DNA of 23,547 bases from Flavobacterium psychrophilum (GTDB lineage Bacteria > Bacteroidota > Bacteroidia > Flavobacteriales > Flavobacteriaceae): contig CAMBOW010000020.1 in NCBI GenBank assembly GCA_945869365.1, positions 1 to 23,547 on the forward strand. The letters run 5' to 3'. The position numbers and the translations under genes are program-made. A model generated the notes under the pieces. That model made no database searches. It saw only the letters and a program-made list of their open reading frames with translations, and was not told the DNA's origin. Positions 7,302-15,331 of this stretch are shown piece after piece. Position 1 is the stretch's first letter; each line of letters begins with the position of its first letter.

Positions 7302-8057
7302 ATGTCAACATCTACTTCTAAAAAAATATACTTCGCTTCCGACCAACATTTTGGAGCACCCACAGCAGCGTTAAGTTATCCGAGGGAGCAAAAATTTGTG
7401 CAGTGGTTGGATGAAATCAAAGGCGATGCCGAAGCGATATTTTTACTGGGTGATTTATTTGATTTTTGGTTTGAATACAAAAAAGTAGTCCCCAAAGGCT
7501 TTGTGCGCGTGTTGGGCAAATTGGCCGAATTGCGCGACCAGGGCATTCCCATTTATTTTTTTGTGGGCAACCACGATTTGTGGATGAATGATTATTTTGA
7601 AACCGAACTTCAAATTCCGGTATACCACGACAATCGTGAATTTACCTTCTATGATCGTACGTTTTTAATTGGCCACGGCGACGGAAAAGGACCCGGAGAC
7701 AAAGGCTACAAGCGCATGAAAAAGCTGTTTATTCACCCTGTTTCCAAATGGATTTTCCGCTGGCTGCATCCGGATATTGGCGTGCGCTTGGCGCAATATT
7801 TATCGGTAAAAAACAAATTGATTTCGGGGGAATCCGACGTGAAATTTCTGGGCGAAGAAAACGAATGGCTGGTGCAATACGCCAAACGAAAATTACTAAG
7901 CAAACACTACAACTACTTTGTTTTTGGTCACCGGCATTTGCCTATGAATATAGAGGTTGGACCCGATTCAAACTACATTAATCTGGGCGACTGGATTGGG
8001 TATTTTACCTATGGCGTATTTGACGGACAATCCTTCGAATTAAAGAAATGGAATTAG
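7302..8057 (+). CDS. lpxH: UDP-2,3-diacylglucosamine pyrophosphatase (lipid A)
   Basis: A 251-residue calcineurin-type metallophosphoesterase that hydrolyses UDP-2,3-diacylglucosamine to lipid X at the inner face of the membrane. All metal motifs are visible: D14-x-H16 (SDQHFG), GD51 in LLGDLFDFW, G89-N-H-D92, H125 in IGHGDG and G209-H-R-H212. The FDFWFEYK signature is typical of LpxH. The frame is open upstream to 7263 inside queD, but the ATG at 7302 lies 7 nt after the queD stop and gives the normal family N-terminus, so I chose it. The stop overlaps the convergent MFS gene by 4 bp, leaving no room for a terminator between them. Confidence 0.9.
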   Translation: MSTSTSKKIYFASDQHFGAPTAALSYPREQKFVQWLDEIKGDAEAIFLLGDLFDFWFEYKKVVPKGFVRVLGKLAELRDQGIPIYFFVGNHDLWMNDYFETELQIPVYHDNREFTFYDRTFLIGHGDGKGPGDKGYKRMKKLFIHPVSKWIFRWLHPDIGVRLAQYLSVKNKLISGESDVKFLGEENEWLVQYAKRKLLSKHYNYFVFGHRHLPMNIEVGPDSNYINLGDWIGYFTYGVFDGQSFELKKWN

Positions 8058-9319
8058 GCTTCGTTTCCGTCTTTTTCTAAATCCAATTTTCGGAAACTGG
8101 GCGAAAAAACAGCCGTTCCACTCACCAAGAGTACGGTCATGCACCCTCCAAAAACTACTGCGGGAACGGTGCCCATCAGTCTAGCAGTAAAGCCGCTTTC
8201 AAAGGCGCCCAATTCATTAGACGAACCCACAAAAATAGAGTTCACTGCCGAAACGCGTCCACGCATCGAATCGGGGGTATACAACTGCAATATCGTGGAG
8301 CGCAACACCACCGAAATTCCGTCAAAAGCTCCACTCAAGCACAATAAAACAACCGACAGCCAAAACACTGTCGACAAACCAAATCCCACAATACACAGGC
8401 CAAAGGCAAAAATGGCAGCGAGTAATTTTAGTCCGGCATTTCGTGTGAGCGGAATATAAGCAGCAATTAGCATGGTGACAAAAGCGCCAACGGCAGGTGC
8501 GGCTCTTAGAATCCCAAACCCGGTTGGGCCTACTTTTAATATGTCTTGCGCAAAAATGGGCAACAACGAAACGGCACCGCCAAATAAAACCGCCACCATA
8601 TCTAAAGACAAGGCGCCCAAGATGGTCTTGTTTTGAAAAACAAACAACAAACCTTCACGCAAACTCTGAAAAATTGGTTCGCCTATTTTGGCATTCAATA
8701 CGGGTTGTTTTGGAATTTTAGACAAAGCCCACAAAGCCATAACAGAGCAGCTTAAAACAAAAATCATCGAGCCGTTTACCCCAATCCAATTGATGATAAT
8801 TCCAGCCACCGCTGATCCCGAAAAAAAGGCCATTTGCCAAACCGAGCTGCTCCAAGTAGCCGCATTGCTGTATAGATTTTTGGGCACAATTAATCCCAAA
8901 AATGAAAATAACGACGGCCCAATAAAGGCCCGAACAATTCCGCCTGCAAAAACCAAGGCATAAAAACTGTACAAGATGGTAGGTGCCGACAACTGTTGCG
9001 CTACTGGTTCCCAAGTGAGCAAAAACAGGGCAAGGGTGAGCGCCGAAAAGGCCAAAATGCATTTGATCAAAATGCCCTTTTTTTCGTTTTGATCTACAAT
9101 ATGCCCAGCAAACAAAGCCATGCCAATGGCGGGAATCACTTCCATCAGACCAATCAAACCCAATGACAAAGGGTCTTTGGTAAGGCTATACACCTGCCAC
9201 TCAATTACAATAAATTGCATGGACCAGGCAAACACCATAAAAAACCGCAGCGTCAAAAAATACTGAAAGTGTGTATTGCGCAGCGCCGCATAGGGATCCT
9301 TTACTGAGTTTGCTTTCAT
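8054..9319 (-). CDS. MFS transporter, MFS_3/EntS-like exporter type
   Basis: A 421-residue integral membrane protein with about twelve hydrophobic segments (for example FFMVFAWSMQFIVIEW, ILYSFYALVFAGGIV and AVVFGGCMTVLLVSGTAVF). The cytoplasmic loop after TM2 reads GHIVDQNEKKG, a variant of the MFS motif A (GxLaDrxgrr). MRGRVSAVNSIFVGSSNELGAFESG near the C-terminus is typical of the MFS_3 branch that includes the enterobactin exporter EntS and many uncharacterised drug/metabolite exporters. The substrate cannot be read from sequence. Its ATG overlaps the recJ stop in an ATGA (9319-9316), so it is the second gene of a recJ operon. Its end overlaps the convergent lpxH stop by 4 bp. Confidence 0.85.
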   Translation of the reverse strand: MKANSVKDPYAALRNTHFQYFLTLRFFMVFAWSMQFIVIEWQVYSLTKDPLSLGLIGLMEVIPAIGMALFAGHIVDQNEKKGILIKCILAFSALTLALFLLTWEPVAQQLSAPTILYSFYALVFAGGIVRAFIGPSLFSFLGLIVPKNLYSNAATWSSSVWQMAFFSGSAVAGIIINWIGVNGSMIFVLSCSVMALWALSKIPKQPVLNAKIGEPIFQSLREGLLFVFQNKTILGALSLDMVAVLFGGAVSLLPIFAQDILKVGPTGFGILRAAPAVGAFVTMLIAAYIPLTRNAGLKLLAAIFAFGLCIVGFGLSTVFWLSVVLLCLSGAFDGISVVLRSTILQLYTPDSMRGRVSAVNSIFVGSSNELGAFESGFTARLMGTVPAVVFGGCMTVLLVSGTAVFSPSFRKLDLEKDGNEA

Positions 9320-11007
9320 GCTTGAATATCTTTTATACGGAGTTGAATGCTCACCATATTATTCCAATCGTTTTCTTCTAGGCAATAAACTGCCTCAAAT
9401 GATTGACGTTGGTTCACCAATGAAAGCTTATCGGATAGGCCAAAACCAATAGCACCAAATCGTTCTGAATTTCCTTGCACCACTTGCAATTTGAGGTGCG
9501 TTTGATCGGCCCCAATCGGCTTGGCATAACCTGTATCACGCAAGTTTTTCGTTAAAAAAACAGGGGCCAAGTTTTGTGGGCCAAAGGGTTCAAATTGCTT
9601 TAAAATGCGCATCAATTTGGGGGTGATTTGGGCCAATTCAATTTCGGCATCAATTGCAATCTCGGGGGTTTCCATTTCGGTAGGCAAAGTAGTTTGCACT
9701 ACGTTTTCAAAGGCTTGTTTAAAGGCCGCATAATTCTCCGGTTTTAGACTCAGTCCGGCAGCATATTTATGTCCGCCAAATTGTACCAAATGTTCGGCAC
9801 AAGCCTCGAGCGCTTCATACACATCAAAACTCGGAACCGAGCGAGCCGAAGCCGCATAGTAGTCGCCACTTTTGGTGAAAACCAAGGTAGGACGGTGGTA
9901 GGTTTCAATGAGTCGGGAGGCCACAATCCCAATCACACCTTTGTGCCAATCGGCTTGAAAAACTACCGTAGTGGCGTTATTTTCCTCTTGGTTTTGCACA
10001 ATTTGAGCCAAGGCTTCTTGGGTAATGGCTTTGTCTAATTCTTTTCTATCGGCATTGAATTGCTCTATTTCGGCGGCAAATTGTTGTGCCTGATTGGAAT
10101 CAAATTCACTGAGTAAAGCCACCGCATAATTGCCGTGTTTGATGCGTCCAGCGGCATTGATACGTGGAGCTAGGGTAAAAACCACGTCGCTAATGGTACG
10201 CGTTTTATTTTTGACCTGTTGCAACAAGGCCCGAATTCCAGGTCTTGGGTTGCTGTTGATGATCTGCAAGCCCAAAAAAGCTAGCGCTCGATTTTCCCCG
10301 GTCATCGGGACAATATCGGCTGCAATAGCCGTAGCCACTAAATCCAAATACGGCAGTAATTCTTCTACAGCTTGGTTTTGGTTTTGCGCCACAGCCTGAA
10401 TGAGTTTAAAGCCAATGCCACAGCCGCAAAGTTCGTCGTAAGGATAAAAACAATCGTCGCGTTTTGGATCTAAAACCGCTACCGCTTGGGGAAGTGTTTC
10501 TCCCGGACGGTGGTGATCGCATATGATAAAATCAATGCCACACTCTTGGGCATATTGTACATGTTCTACCGATTTGATGCCACAATCCAGTGCGATAATC
10601 AAACTAAAATCATTATCGGCAGCAAAATCAATGCCTTGAAAAGATATGCCATAACCCTCAATATAGCGATCGGGAATATAGGTAGCTACTTGGTTGGTTC
10701 TGGTTTTTAAATAGGCTGAAACCAAGGAAACTGCAGTGGTGCCATCTACATCATAGTCACCAAAAACCAATATTTTTTCTGACTTGGCCAAGGCTGCTTC
10801 AATTCGATTTACGGCCAAATCCATGTCTTTCATTAAAAAGGGATCGTGTAAATCGGCAATCGAGGGCCTAAAAAATTGTCGGGCTTGATCAAATGTAGTG
10901 ATGTCGCGTTGCACCAACAAGCGGGCGGTTAGGGCATCAATTTGTAAAGATTCTTGAAGTACTTCTGCTTGAAGCGAGTCGGATTGAGGTTTAAAAGTCC
11001 AGCGCAT
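9316..11007 (-). CDS. recJ: Single-stranded-DNA-specific 5'-3' exonuclease RecJ
   Basis: A 563-residue DHH-superfamily nuclease acting in RecF-pathway recombination and mismatch/base-excision repair. Metal motifs appear in order: FGDYDVDG (residues 82-89), LDCG (140-143), CDHH (163-166), APRINAAGR, and the DHHA1-domain FGGHKYAAG with ASRSVPSFDVYEAL just before it. A C-terminal OB-like domain follows. The frame can be extended to a TTG at 11046, but that codon lies within the TAAATTTG -7 box; the internal ATG at 11007 gives MRWTFKPQ, the familiar flavobacterial start, and leaves a leader of about 30 nt. Length is normal. Its TGA overlaps the MFS start. Confidence 0.93.
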   Translation of the reverse strand: MRWTFKPQSDSLQAEVLQESLQIDALTARLLVQRDITTFDQARQFFRPSIADLHDPFLMKDMDLAVNRIEAALAKSEKILVFGDYDVDGTTAVSLVSAYLKTRTNQVATYIPDRYIEGYGISFQGIDFAADNDFSLIIALDCGIKSVEHVQYAQECGIDFIICDHHRPGETLPQAVAVLDPKRDDCFYPYDELCGCGIGFKLIQAVAQNQNQAVEELLPYLDLVATAIAADIVPMTGENRALAFLGLQIINSNPRPGIRALLQQVKNKTRTISDVVFTLAPRINAAGRIKHGNYAVALLSEFDSNQAQQFAAEIEQFNADRKELDKAITQEALAQIVQNQEENNATTVVFQADWHKGVIGIVASRLIETYHRPTLVFTKSGDYYAASARSVPSFDVYEALEACAEHLVQFGGHKYAAGLSLKPENYAAFKQAFENVVQTTLPTEMETPEIAIDAEIELAQITPKLMRILKQFEPFGPQNLAPVFLTKNLRDTGYAKPIGADQTHLKLQVVQGNSERFGAIGFGLSDKLSLVNQRQSFEAVYCLEENDWNNMVSIQLRIKDIQA

Positions 11008-11043
11008 ACGAAAATTGTTTGGTGTATAAATTAAATTTTGAAT

Positions 11044-11051
11044 CAAATTTA
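11044..11051 (-). promoter_or_regulatory. -7 box for recJ-MFS operon
   Basis: TAAATTTG on the minus strand is an exact TAnnTTTG. It covers the TTG codon at 11046 that would otherwise be the longest recJ start, so it supports initiation at 11007. No -33 TTTG is seen at usual spacing. Confidence 0.5.
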
Positions 11052-11080
11052 ATAAAAAATCCCCGCGCTTTTCTTTTTCC

Positions 11081-11088
11081 TATTTTTG
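11081..11088 (+). promoter_or_regulatory. -7 box for ade
   Basis: TATTTTTG matches TAnnTTTG and ends 37 nt before the ade ATG. It sits 29 bp from the opposite-facing recJ box, so the two promoters are divergent and closely spaced. No -33 element is recognisable. Confidence 0.5.
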
Positions 11089-11125
11089 TTTTCGGGAAAA
11101 TCATTAACGGTTTGCCCTCCCCAAG

Positions 11126-12748
11126 ATGCAAATAGTAGGACAAGTCGTAGATATTCGCAACCGACGCATTTTTCCCGGCATAGTTACCGTAATTGACGGA
11201 AAAATCAGCTCGATTGAACCGGCCGATCACCACGAAACACAGCACATACTTCCAGGTTTTATTGACGCCCACATTCACATCGAAAGTTCGTTGTTGGTTC
11301 CTAGTGAATTTGCTCCACTGGCTGTGGTGCATGGCACGGTAGCCACCATCTCCGATCCGCACGAAATTGCCAATGTGTTGGGAGTAGCGGGAGTGGAATT
11401 CATGATAGAAAACGGCAAGCAAAGTCCGTTGAAATTTCATTTTGGTGCTCCATCCTGTGTGCCTGCTACCGGATTTGAAACGGCAGGTGCCGAAATCAAT
11501 GCCGATGCCATCCGGGAATTAATGGCCTCTCCCGACATTTATTATTTGGCCGAAATGATGAATTATCCGGGCGTGTTGTATGACGATCCCGAAGTACTGC
11601 AAAAATTAGAATGGGCCAAACAGTCTGGAAAGCCCCTTGATGGACATGCGCCAGGCTTGCGTGGAGTTGACGTAAAAAAATACATCAACGCAGGCATCAC
11701 TACCGATCACGAGTGCTTTACTTATGAGGAAGCGCAAGAGAAATTGCAATTGGGCATGAAGGTAATTATTCGCGAAGGAAGTGCAGCCAAAAATTTTGAG
11801 GCCTTGATTGATCTGGCCCACGAACAATATGCGCGTATGATGTTTTGCTCGGATGACAAACACCCCGACGATTTAATTTTGGGACACATCAATAGTTTAT
11901 GTGCCCGAGCCGTAGCCAAAGGAGTCGATGTGTTTCAGGTTTTGCAAATGGCTTGCCTGAATCCGGTGGAGCATTACAATATGAACGTAGGCACCTTGCG
12001 CGTAAACGATCCGGCCGATTTTATTGTGGTGGAAGATTTAACGAATTTTAAAGTATTGGCTACGTATATAGACGGCGAAATCGTGGCGCAAAATGGACAA
12101 GCCCAACTGCCCAAAATTTCGTTTGATACCCCCAATAATTTCAATTGCTCGCCCAAAACTCCCGCTGATTTTGCGGTGAACAGTACGGCCAAAACCATTC
12201 GGGTCATTGAGGCGCTAGAAGGCCAATTAATCACCAACGAACTGCATAGGCCGGCTACTATAAAAGCGGGGCAACTGTGCGACAATCCCGTGGAAGATAT
12301 CCTCAAAATAGCCGTGGTGAATCGGTATCAGGATGCGCCAGTAGCGGTGGCATTCATCAAAAATTTTGGGTTGAAATCGGGCGCCATTGCCAGTTCGGTG
12401 GCCCACGACTGCCACAACATTGTGGCGGTGGGCGTTACCGACGAAGATTTATGTAGAGCCGTTAATCTAGTAATTGCCCAACAAGGCGGATTGTGTGCAG
12501 TTTCGGCCGAGCAAGAATTGGTGTTGCCTTTGCCGGTTGCGGGAATCATGAGTGACCAACATGGGCTACATGTGGCCGAAAAATATCAAGAAATCGATGC
12601 GCTAGCCAAGGCCTTAGGAAGTAAATTAAAAGCCCCATATATGACGCTTTCGTTTATGGCGTTGTTGGTGATTCCCGATTTAAAAATCTCAGATAAAGGC
12701 TTATTTAGCGGAAATTCGTTTGCGTTTGTCGACTTGGAAGTAGACTAA
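11126..12748 (+). CDS. ade: Adenine deaminase
   Basis: A 540-residue amidohydrolase that deaminates adenine to hypoxanthine for purine salvage. It starts with the small beta domain ([13 protein letters not shown] [10 protein letters not shown]). The binuclear metal site follows: H49-I-H51 in [14 protein letters not shown], then [33 protein letters not shown] and [13 protein letters not shown], all hallmarks of the Ade family rather than of adenosine deaminase. The C-terminal adenine-deaminase domain carries [13 protein letters not shown]. Length is typical of bacterial Ade (about 540-590). It stands alone on the plus strand and its stop overlaps the convergent rsmI stop by 4 bp. Confidence 0.93.
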   Translation: MQIVGQVVDIRNRRIFPGIVTVIDGKISSIEPADHHETQHILPGFIDAHIHIESSLLVPSEFAPLAVVHGTVATISDPHEIANVLGVAGVEFMIENGKQSPLKFHFGAPSCVPATGFETAGAEINADAIRELMASPDIYYLAEMMNYPGVLYDDPEVLQKLEWAKQSGKPLDGHAPGLRGVDVKKYINAGITTDHECFTYEEAQEKLQLGMKVIIREGSAAKNFEALIDLAHEQYARMMFCSDDKHPDDLILGHINSLCARAVAKGVDVFQVLQMACLNPVEHYNMNVGTLRVNDPADFIVVEDLTNFKVLATYIDGEIVAQNGQAQLPKISFDTPNNFNCSPKTPADFAVNSTAKTIRVIEALEGQLITNELHRPATIKAGQLCDNPVEDILKIAVVNRYQDAPVAVAFIKNFGLKSGAIASSVAHDCHNIVAVGVTDEDLCRAVNLVIAQQGGLCAVSAEQELVLPLPVAGIMSDQHGLHVAEKYQEIDALAKALGSKLKAPYMTLSFMALLVIPDLKISDKGLFSGNSFAFVDLEVD

Positions 12749-13449
12749 GATTCAGCCGTTTTTTTAGGTTCTTTGGTGTAGGGTTTTCCGCCCACGACGA
12801 CTACAATTTCTCCTTTAGGCGGTTTGGCTTCAAAATGCTGCAACACCTGAGCGGCAGTGCCTCGCACATTTTCCTCGTGGAGTTTAGACAATTCGCGGGC
12901 CACACTAAGCGGTCGTTCGGCCCCAAAATACTGCACAAATTCGGCCAAGGTTTTCACTAATTTGTGAGGCGAAACATAAAAAATCATCGTGCGGGATTCT
13001 TCAGCCAATTGCAAAAAACGAGTTTGTCTGCCCTTTTTTTCGGGCAAAAATCCTTCAAATACAAACTTATCATTGGGCAAACCGCTGTTCACCAAAGCAG
13101 GCACAAAAGCAGTAGCCCCAGGCAAACATTCTACCGGAATTTGGTTTTCGATACAGGCTCGAGTGAGTAAAAATCCAGGGTCCGAAATCGCGGGCGTACC
13201 TGCATCCGAGATCAAAGCGATGGTCTCGCCTGCCTTCATTCGGTTGAGGCAATTTTCGATGGTTTTGTGCTCGTTGTGCATGTGGTGGCTGTGCATGTGC
13301 GTGCCGATATCAAAATGCTTGAGCAATTTTGCGCTGGTTCGGGTGTCTTCGGCCAAAATTAAATCGGCTTCCTTGAGCACACGTATGGCGCGAAACGTCA
13401 TGTCTTCCAGATTGCCAATGGGTGTAGGAACAATATATAATTTTGACAT
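12745..13449 (-). CDS. rsmI: 16S rRNA (cytidine-1402-2'-O)-methyltransferase
   Basis: A 234-residue SAM-dependent tetrapyrrole-methylase-fold enzyme that 2'-O-methylates C1402 in the ribosomal P site. Visible motifs are the N-terminal [35 protein letters not shown], the SAM-loop [43 protein letters not shown], and ELSKLHEE before the C-terminal GEIVVVV. It is slightly shorter than E. coli RsmI (286), as is usual in this group, which lacks the C-terminal extension. It follows a hypothetical acidic gene by 12 nt on the same strand. Its stop overlaps that of ade by 4 bp. Confidence 0.93.
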   Translation of the reverse strand: MSKLYIVPTPIGNLEDMTFRAIRVLKEADLILAEDTRTSAKLLKHFDIGTHMHSHHMHNEHKTIENCLNRMKAGETIALISDAGTPAISDPGFLLTRACIENQIPVECLPGATAFVPALVNSGLPNDKFVFEGFLPEKKGRQTRFLQLAEESRTMIFYVSPHKLVKTLAEFVQYFGAERPLSVARELSKLHEENVRGTAAQVLQHFEAKPPKGEIVVVVGGKPYTKEPKKTAES

Positions 13450-13461
13450 GAAAGCTAAAGG

Positions 13462-14505
13462 TTATTGAAACTTACGCGCCACCACGTCCAAGAATCGGTC
13501 TTCGTATTCGGATTTACCCTCCCAATTGTTGTAATCGGGTTTTACCATACTGCTTATGAACTCTTCGGCTTCTTCAAAAGTATGATAGGTCATGAGCTGA
13601 GAAAGTACGCGGTTGTAGTCTTCTGGGCTGCCATCAAACAATTGATGAATAAAGCCAACGCGGTCGTTGAGTCCGATTACAAAGCCTTTTACGGGCACTT
13701 CTGTATCCGTTTTTAGTTCCATTTTCAAGTCTTCAGAGGACAATGAAAAAAGAGGTTTGGGATCTTCTTCTTCCGTTTCTTCAATATCTGTTGTCAATGC
13801 CAATTCGGGCTCCTCATCCAAGGAAAAGAAAGGCATTTCAAGTGGTGTTTCTTCTGCCTCATCGATGCCTGCTTCGGTAGACTCAAGTTCGTTTTCTTGA
13901 ACTGGCTCCACTTCTGCTACAAGGTTAGAAACTTCTTCTTCGGCTGGGGTTGATTTTACAAATTCAGGCTCGGCATAATCAGTGCCTAATAAATCTTCAA
14001 AGGATATTTGTGAAGCGGGAGTTGATTCCGTTTCCTCAATAGCTGTTTCTGTATTGTGATTTAGGGCAGCTTCAAAAACGATTTCTTCAAACATATCTGC
14101 ATCAAAAGTAGATTCAGTCGTGTCTTCTTCGTGTTGTGCTTGGGCTGCGGCCTCGGTTATTTGAAAAGCATCTGAATCTTCTTCTTTCTCGGATTCGGCC
14201 ACAAATGCAGCAATGATTTCAGGATTTTCTTGTTTCAGGTCCAGTGGAGTTTTGCTTTTTTTGGCGGCTTTTTTTGGCGCAATTACTTCCGTTGTTGCTG
14301 GAGCAGCTGCAAAATAGGCTTCCCAATCCATTTGACCAATAGTTGGCTTTACTTCGAGTAGTTGATTTTCTACAAAGCGCATCACCGCCAATTTTTCGTA
14401 TAAGTTTTGGGTTTCTTGGAATAAGATCTCCAGATCCGATTTGTTTTTTAATTGTAATACGCGGTGGGCAATGCTAATTAATTCGGCTTCCAACTTTTTT
14501 TTCAT
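13462..14505 (-). CDS. Conserved flavobacterial hypothetical protein with acidic linker
   Basis: A 347-residue protein with three parts: a helical N-terminus (about 1-72, leucine-heptad-like LEILFQETQNLYEKLAVMRFVENQLLEV), a short basic stretch APKKAAKKSK (about 75-85), and a long Glu/Asp/Thr/Ser-rich, low-complexity region (about 90-270, with runs such as EETEEEDPKP). It ends in a compact C-terminal domain (about 272-347, GFVIGLNDRVGFIHQLFDGSPEDYNRVLSQL and WEGKSEYEDRFLDVVARKF). There is no signal peptide or membrane segment, so it should be cytoplasmic. I recall similar unnamed proteins beside rsmI or tdk in Flavobacterium, but know no function. It is first in a pair with rsmI (12-nt gap) and divergent from tdk. 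The disordered acidic middle with folded ends suggests a scaffold or interaction protein; that is inference. Confidence 0.8.
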   Translation of the reverse strand: MKKKLEAELISIAHRVLQLKNKSDLEILFQETQNLYEKLAVMRFVENQLLEVKPTIGQMDWEAYFAAAPATTEVIAPKKAAKKSKTPLDLKQENPEIIAAFVAESEKEEDSDAFQITEAAAQAQHEEDTTESTFDADMFEEIVFEAALNHNTETAIEETESTPASQISFEDLLGTDYAEPEFVKSTPAEEEVSNLVAEVEPVQENELESTEAGIDEAEETPLEMPFFSLDEEPELALTTDIEETEEEDPKPLFSLSSEDLKMELKTDTEVPVKGFVIGLNDRVGFIHQLFDGSPEDYNRVLSQLMTYHTFEEAEEFISSMVKPDYNNWEGKSEYEDRFLDVVARKFQ

Positions 14506-14608
14506 CTGCTTGGGATTTTTGGTAGTCTATTTCGTTTATTTGGATAAAATCACGTTCCTTGCTGCGGGTATTTACAACTGGTATTTCACCGCTGTAACTA
14601 AAATTTAT

Positions 14609-14635
14609 TTACTTTTGGCAGCGACGTAAAAGTAA
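14609..14635. promoter_or_regulatory. Symmetric divergent promoter region, tdk / acidic protein-rsmI
   Basis: The plus-strand TACTTTTG (14610-14617) is an exact -7 box, about 90 nt before the tdk ATG. Facing it, the minus strand reads TACTTTTA (14634-14627), one base off consensus, about 120 nt before the acidic-protein ATG. Together TTACTTTT and AAAAGTAA form an 8-bp inverted repeat with an 11-nt spacer. The remainder of the 202-bp gap (14506-14707) shows no gene. Confidence 0.45.
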
Positions 14636-14707
14636 CAAAATTTTATGTCGGTTTGTGCGCCGCTGCGCTAAAAAAATTGAACCCATTTAATGGCCGAATA
14701 CTAGCAG

Positions 14708-15331
14708 ATGTTTTTAGAAAATACAGTAAATCATAAGGAACAATTTGGGTGGATCGAAGTGATCTGTGGCTCGATGTTTTCTGGTAAAACAGAAGAGTTG
14801 ATTCGCCGATTGAAACGCGCCCAATTTGCCAAACAAAAAGTAGAAATTTTCAAGCCTACCATCGATACGCGCTACCACGATGAAATGGTGGTTTCGCACG
14901 ACAGCAATGAAATTCGCTCTACACCTGTTCCCGCAGCGGCCAATATTGCCATTTTGGCTCAAGGATGTGATGTTGTGGGCATAGACGAAGCTCAATTTTT
15001 TGATGACGAAATTGTGAAAATTTGTAACGACTTGGCCAACTCCGGTATCCGGGTAATTGTGGCCGGCCTTGACATGGATTTTAAAGGCAACCCGTTTGGC
15101 CCCATGCCTGCCTTGATGGCCACCGCCGAATATGTAACCAAAGTGCATGCTGTGTGCACCCGAACCGGCAATTTGGCCCACTACAGTTTCCGGAAAGCAG
15201 CGGGCGATAAATTGGTTTTGTTGGGCGAAACAGATGAATATGAACCGCTGAGTCGAGCGGCATTTTACCACGCCATGCATACCGAAACCGCTCCAGTTAA
15301 ATCTACCAAAAAATCTCCAGATACGCCTTGA
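14708..15331 (+). CDS. tdk: Thymidine kinase, TK1 type
   Basis: A 207-residue TK1-family kinase phosphorylating thymidine to dTMP in nucleotide salvage. The P-loop GSMFSGKT (21-28) is followed by the usual [10 protein letters not shown], the Walker B/catalytic stretch [13 protein letters not shown] and the lasso region before [10 protein letters not shown]. In classical TK1 proteins a zinc ribbon uses Cys-x2-Cys and a later Cys/His pair; here the first pair is C150-T-R-T153 and the second is replaced by SRAAFYH, so the zinc site is largely lost. I recall this as common in Bacteroidota. The start matches the family N-terminus. The stop TGA (15329-15331) overlaps the TTG start of murF-alr. Confidence 0.93.
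   Translation: MFLENTVNHKEQFGWIEVICGSMFSGKTEELIRRLKRAQFAKQKVEIFKPTIDTRYHDEMVVSHDSNEIRSTPVPAAANIAILAQGCDVVGIDEAQFFDDEIVKICNDLANSGIRVIVAGLDMDFKGNPFGPMPALMATAEYVTKVHAVCTRTGNLAHYSFRKAAGDKLVLLGETDEYEPLSRAAFYHAMHTETAPVKSTKKSPDTP

Noticed and set aside
10991..11440. A 149-codon minus-strand frame upstream of recJ, antisense to ade
   Set aside because: It covers the divergent promoter region and the ade start, and has no motif.
13750..14250. Glu/Asp codon-rich stretch looked like a repeat array
   Set aside because: It is low-complexity acidic coding sequence without a regular unit; no tandem period could be aligned.
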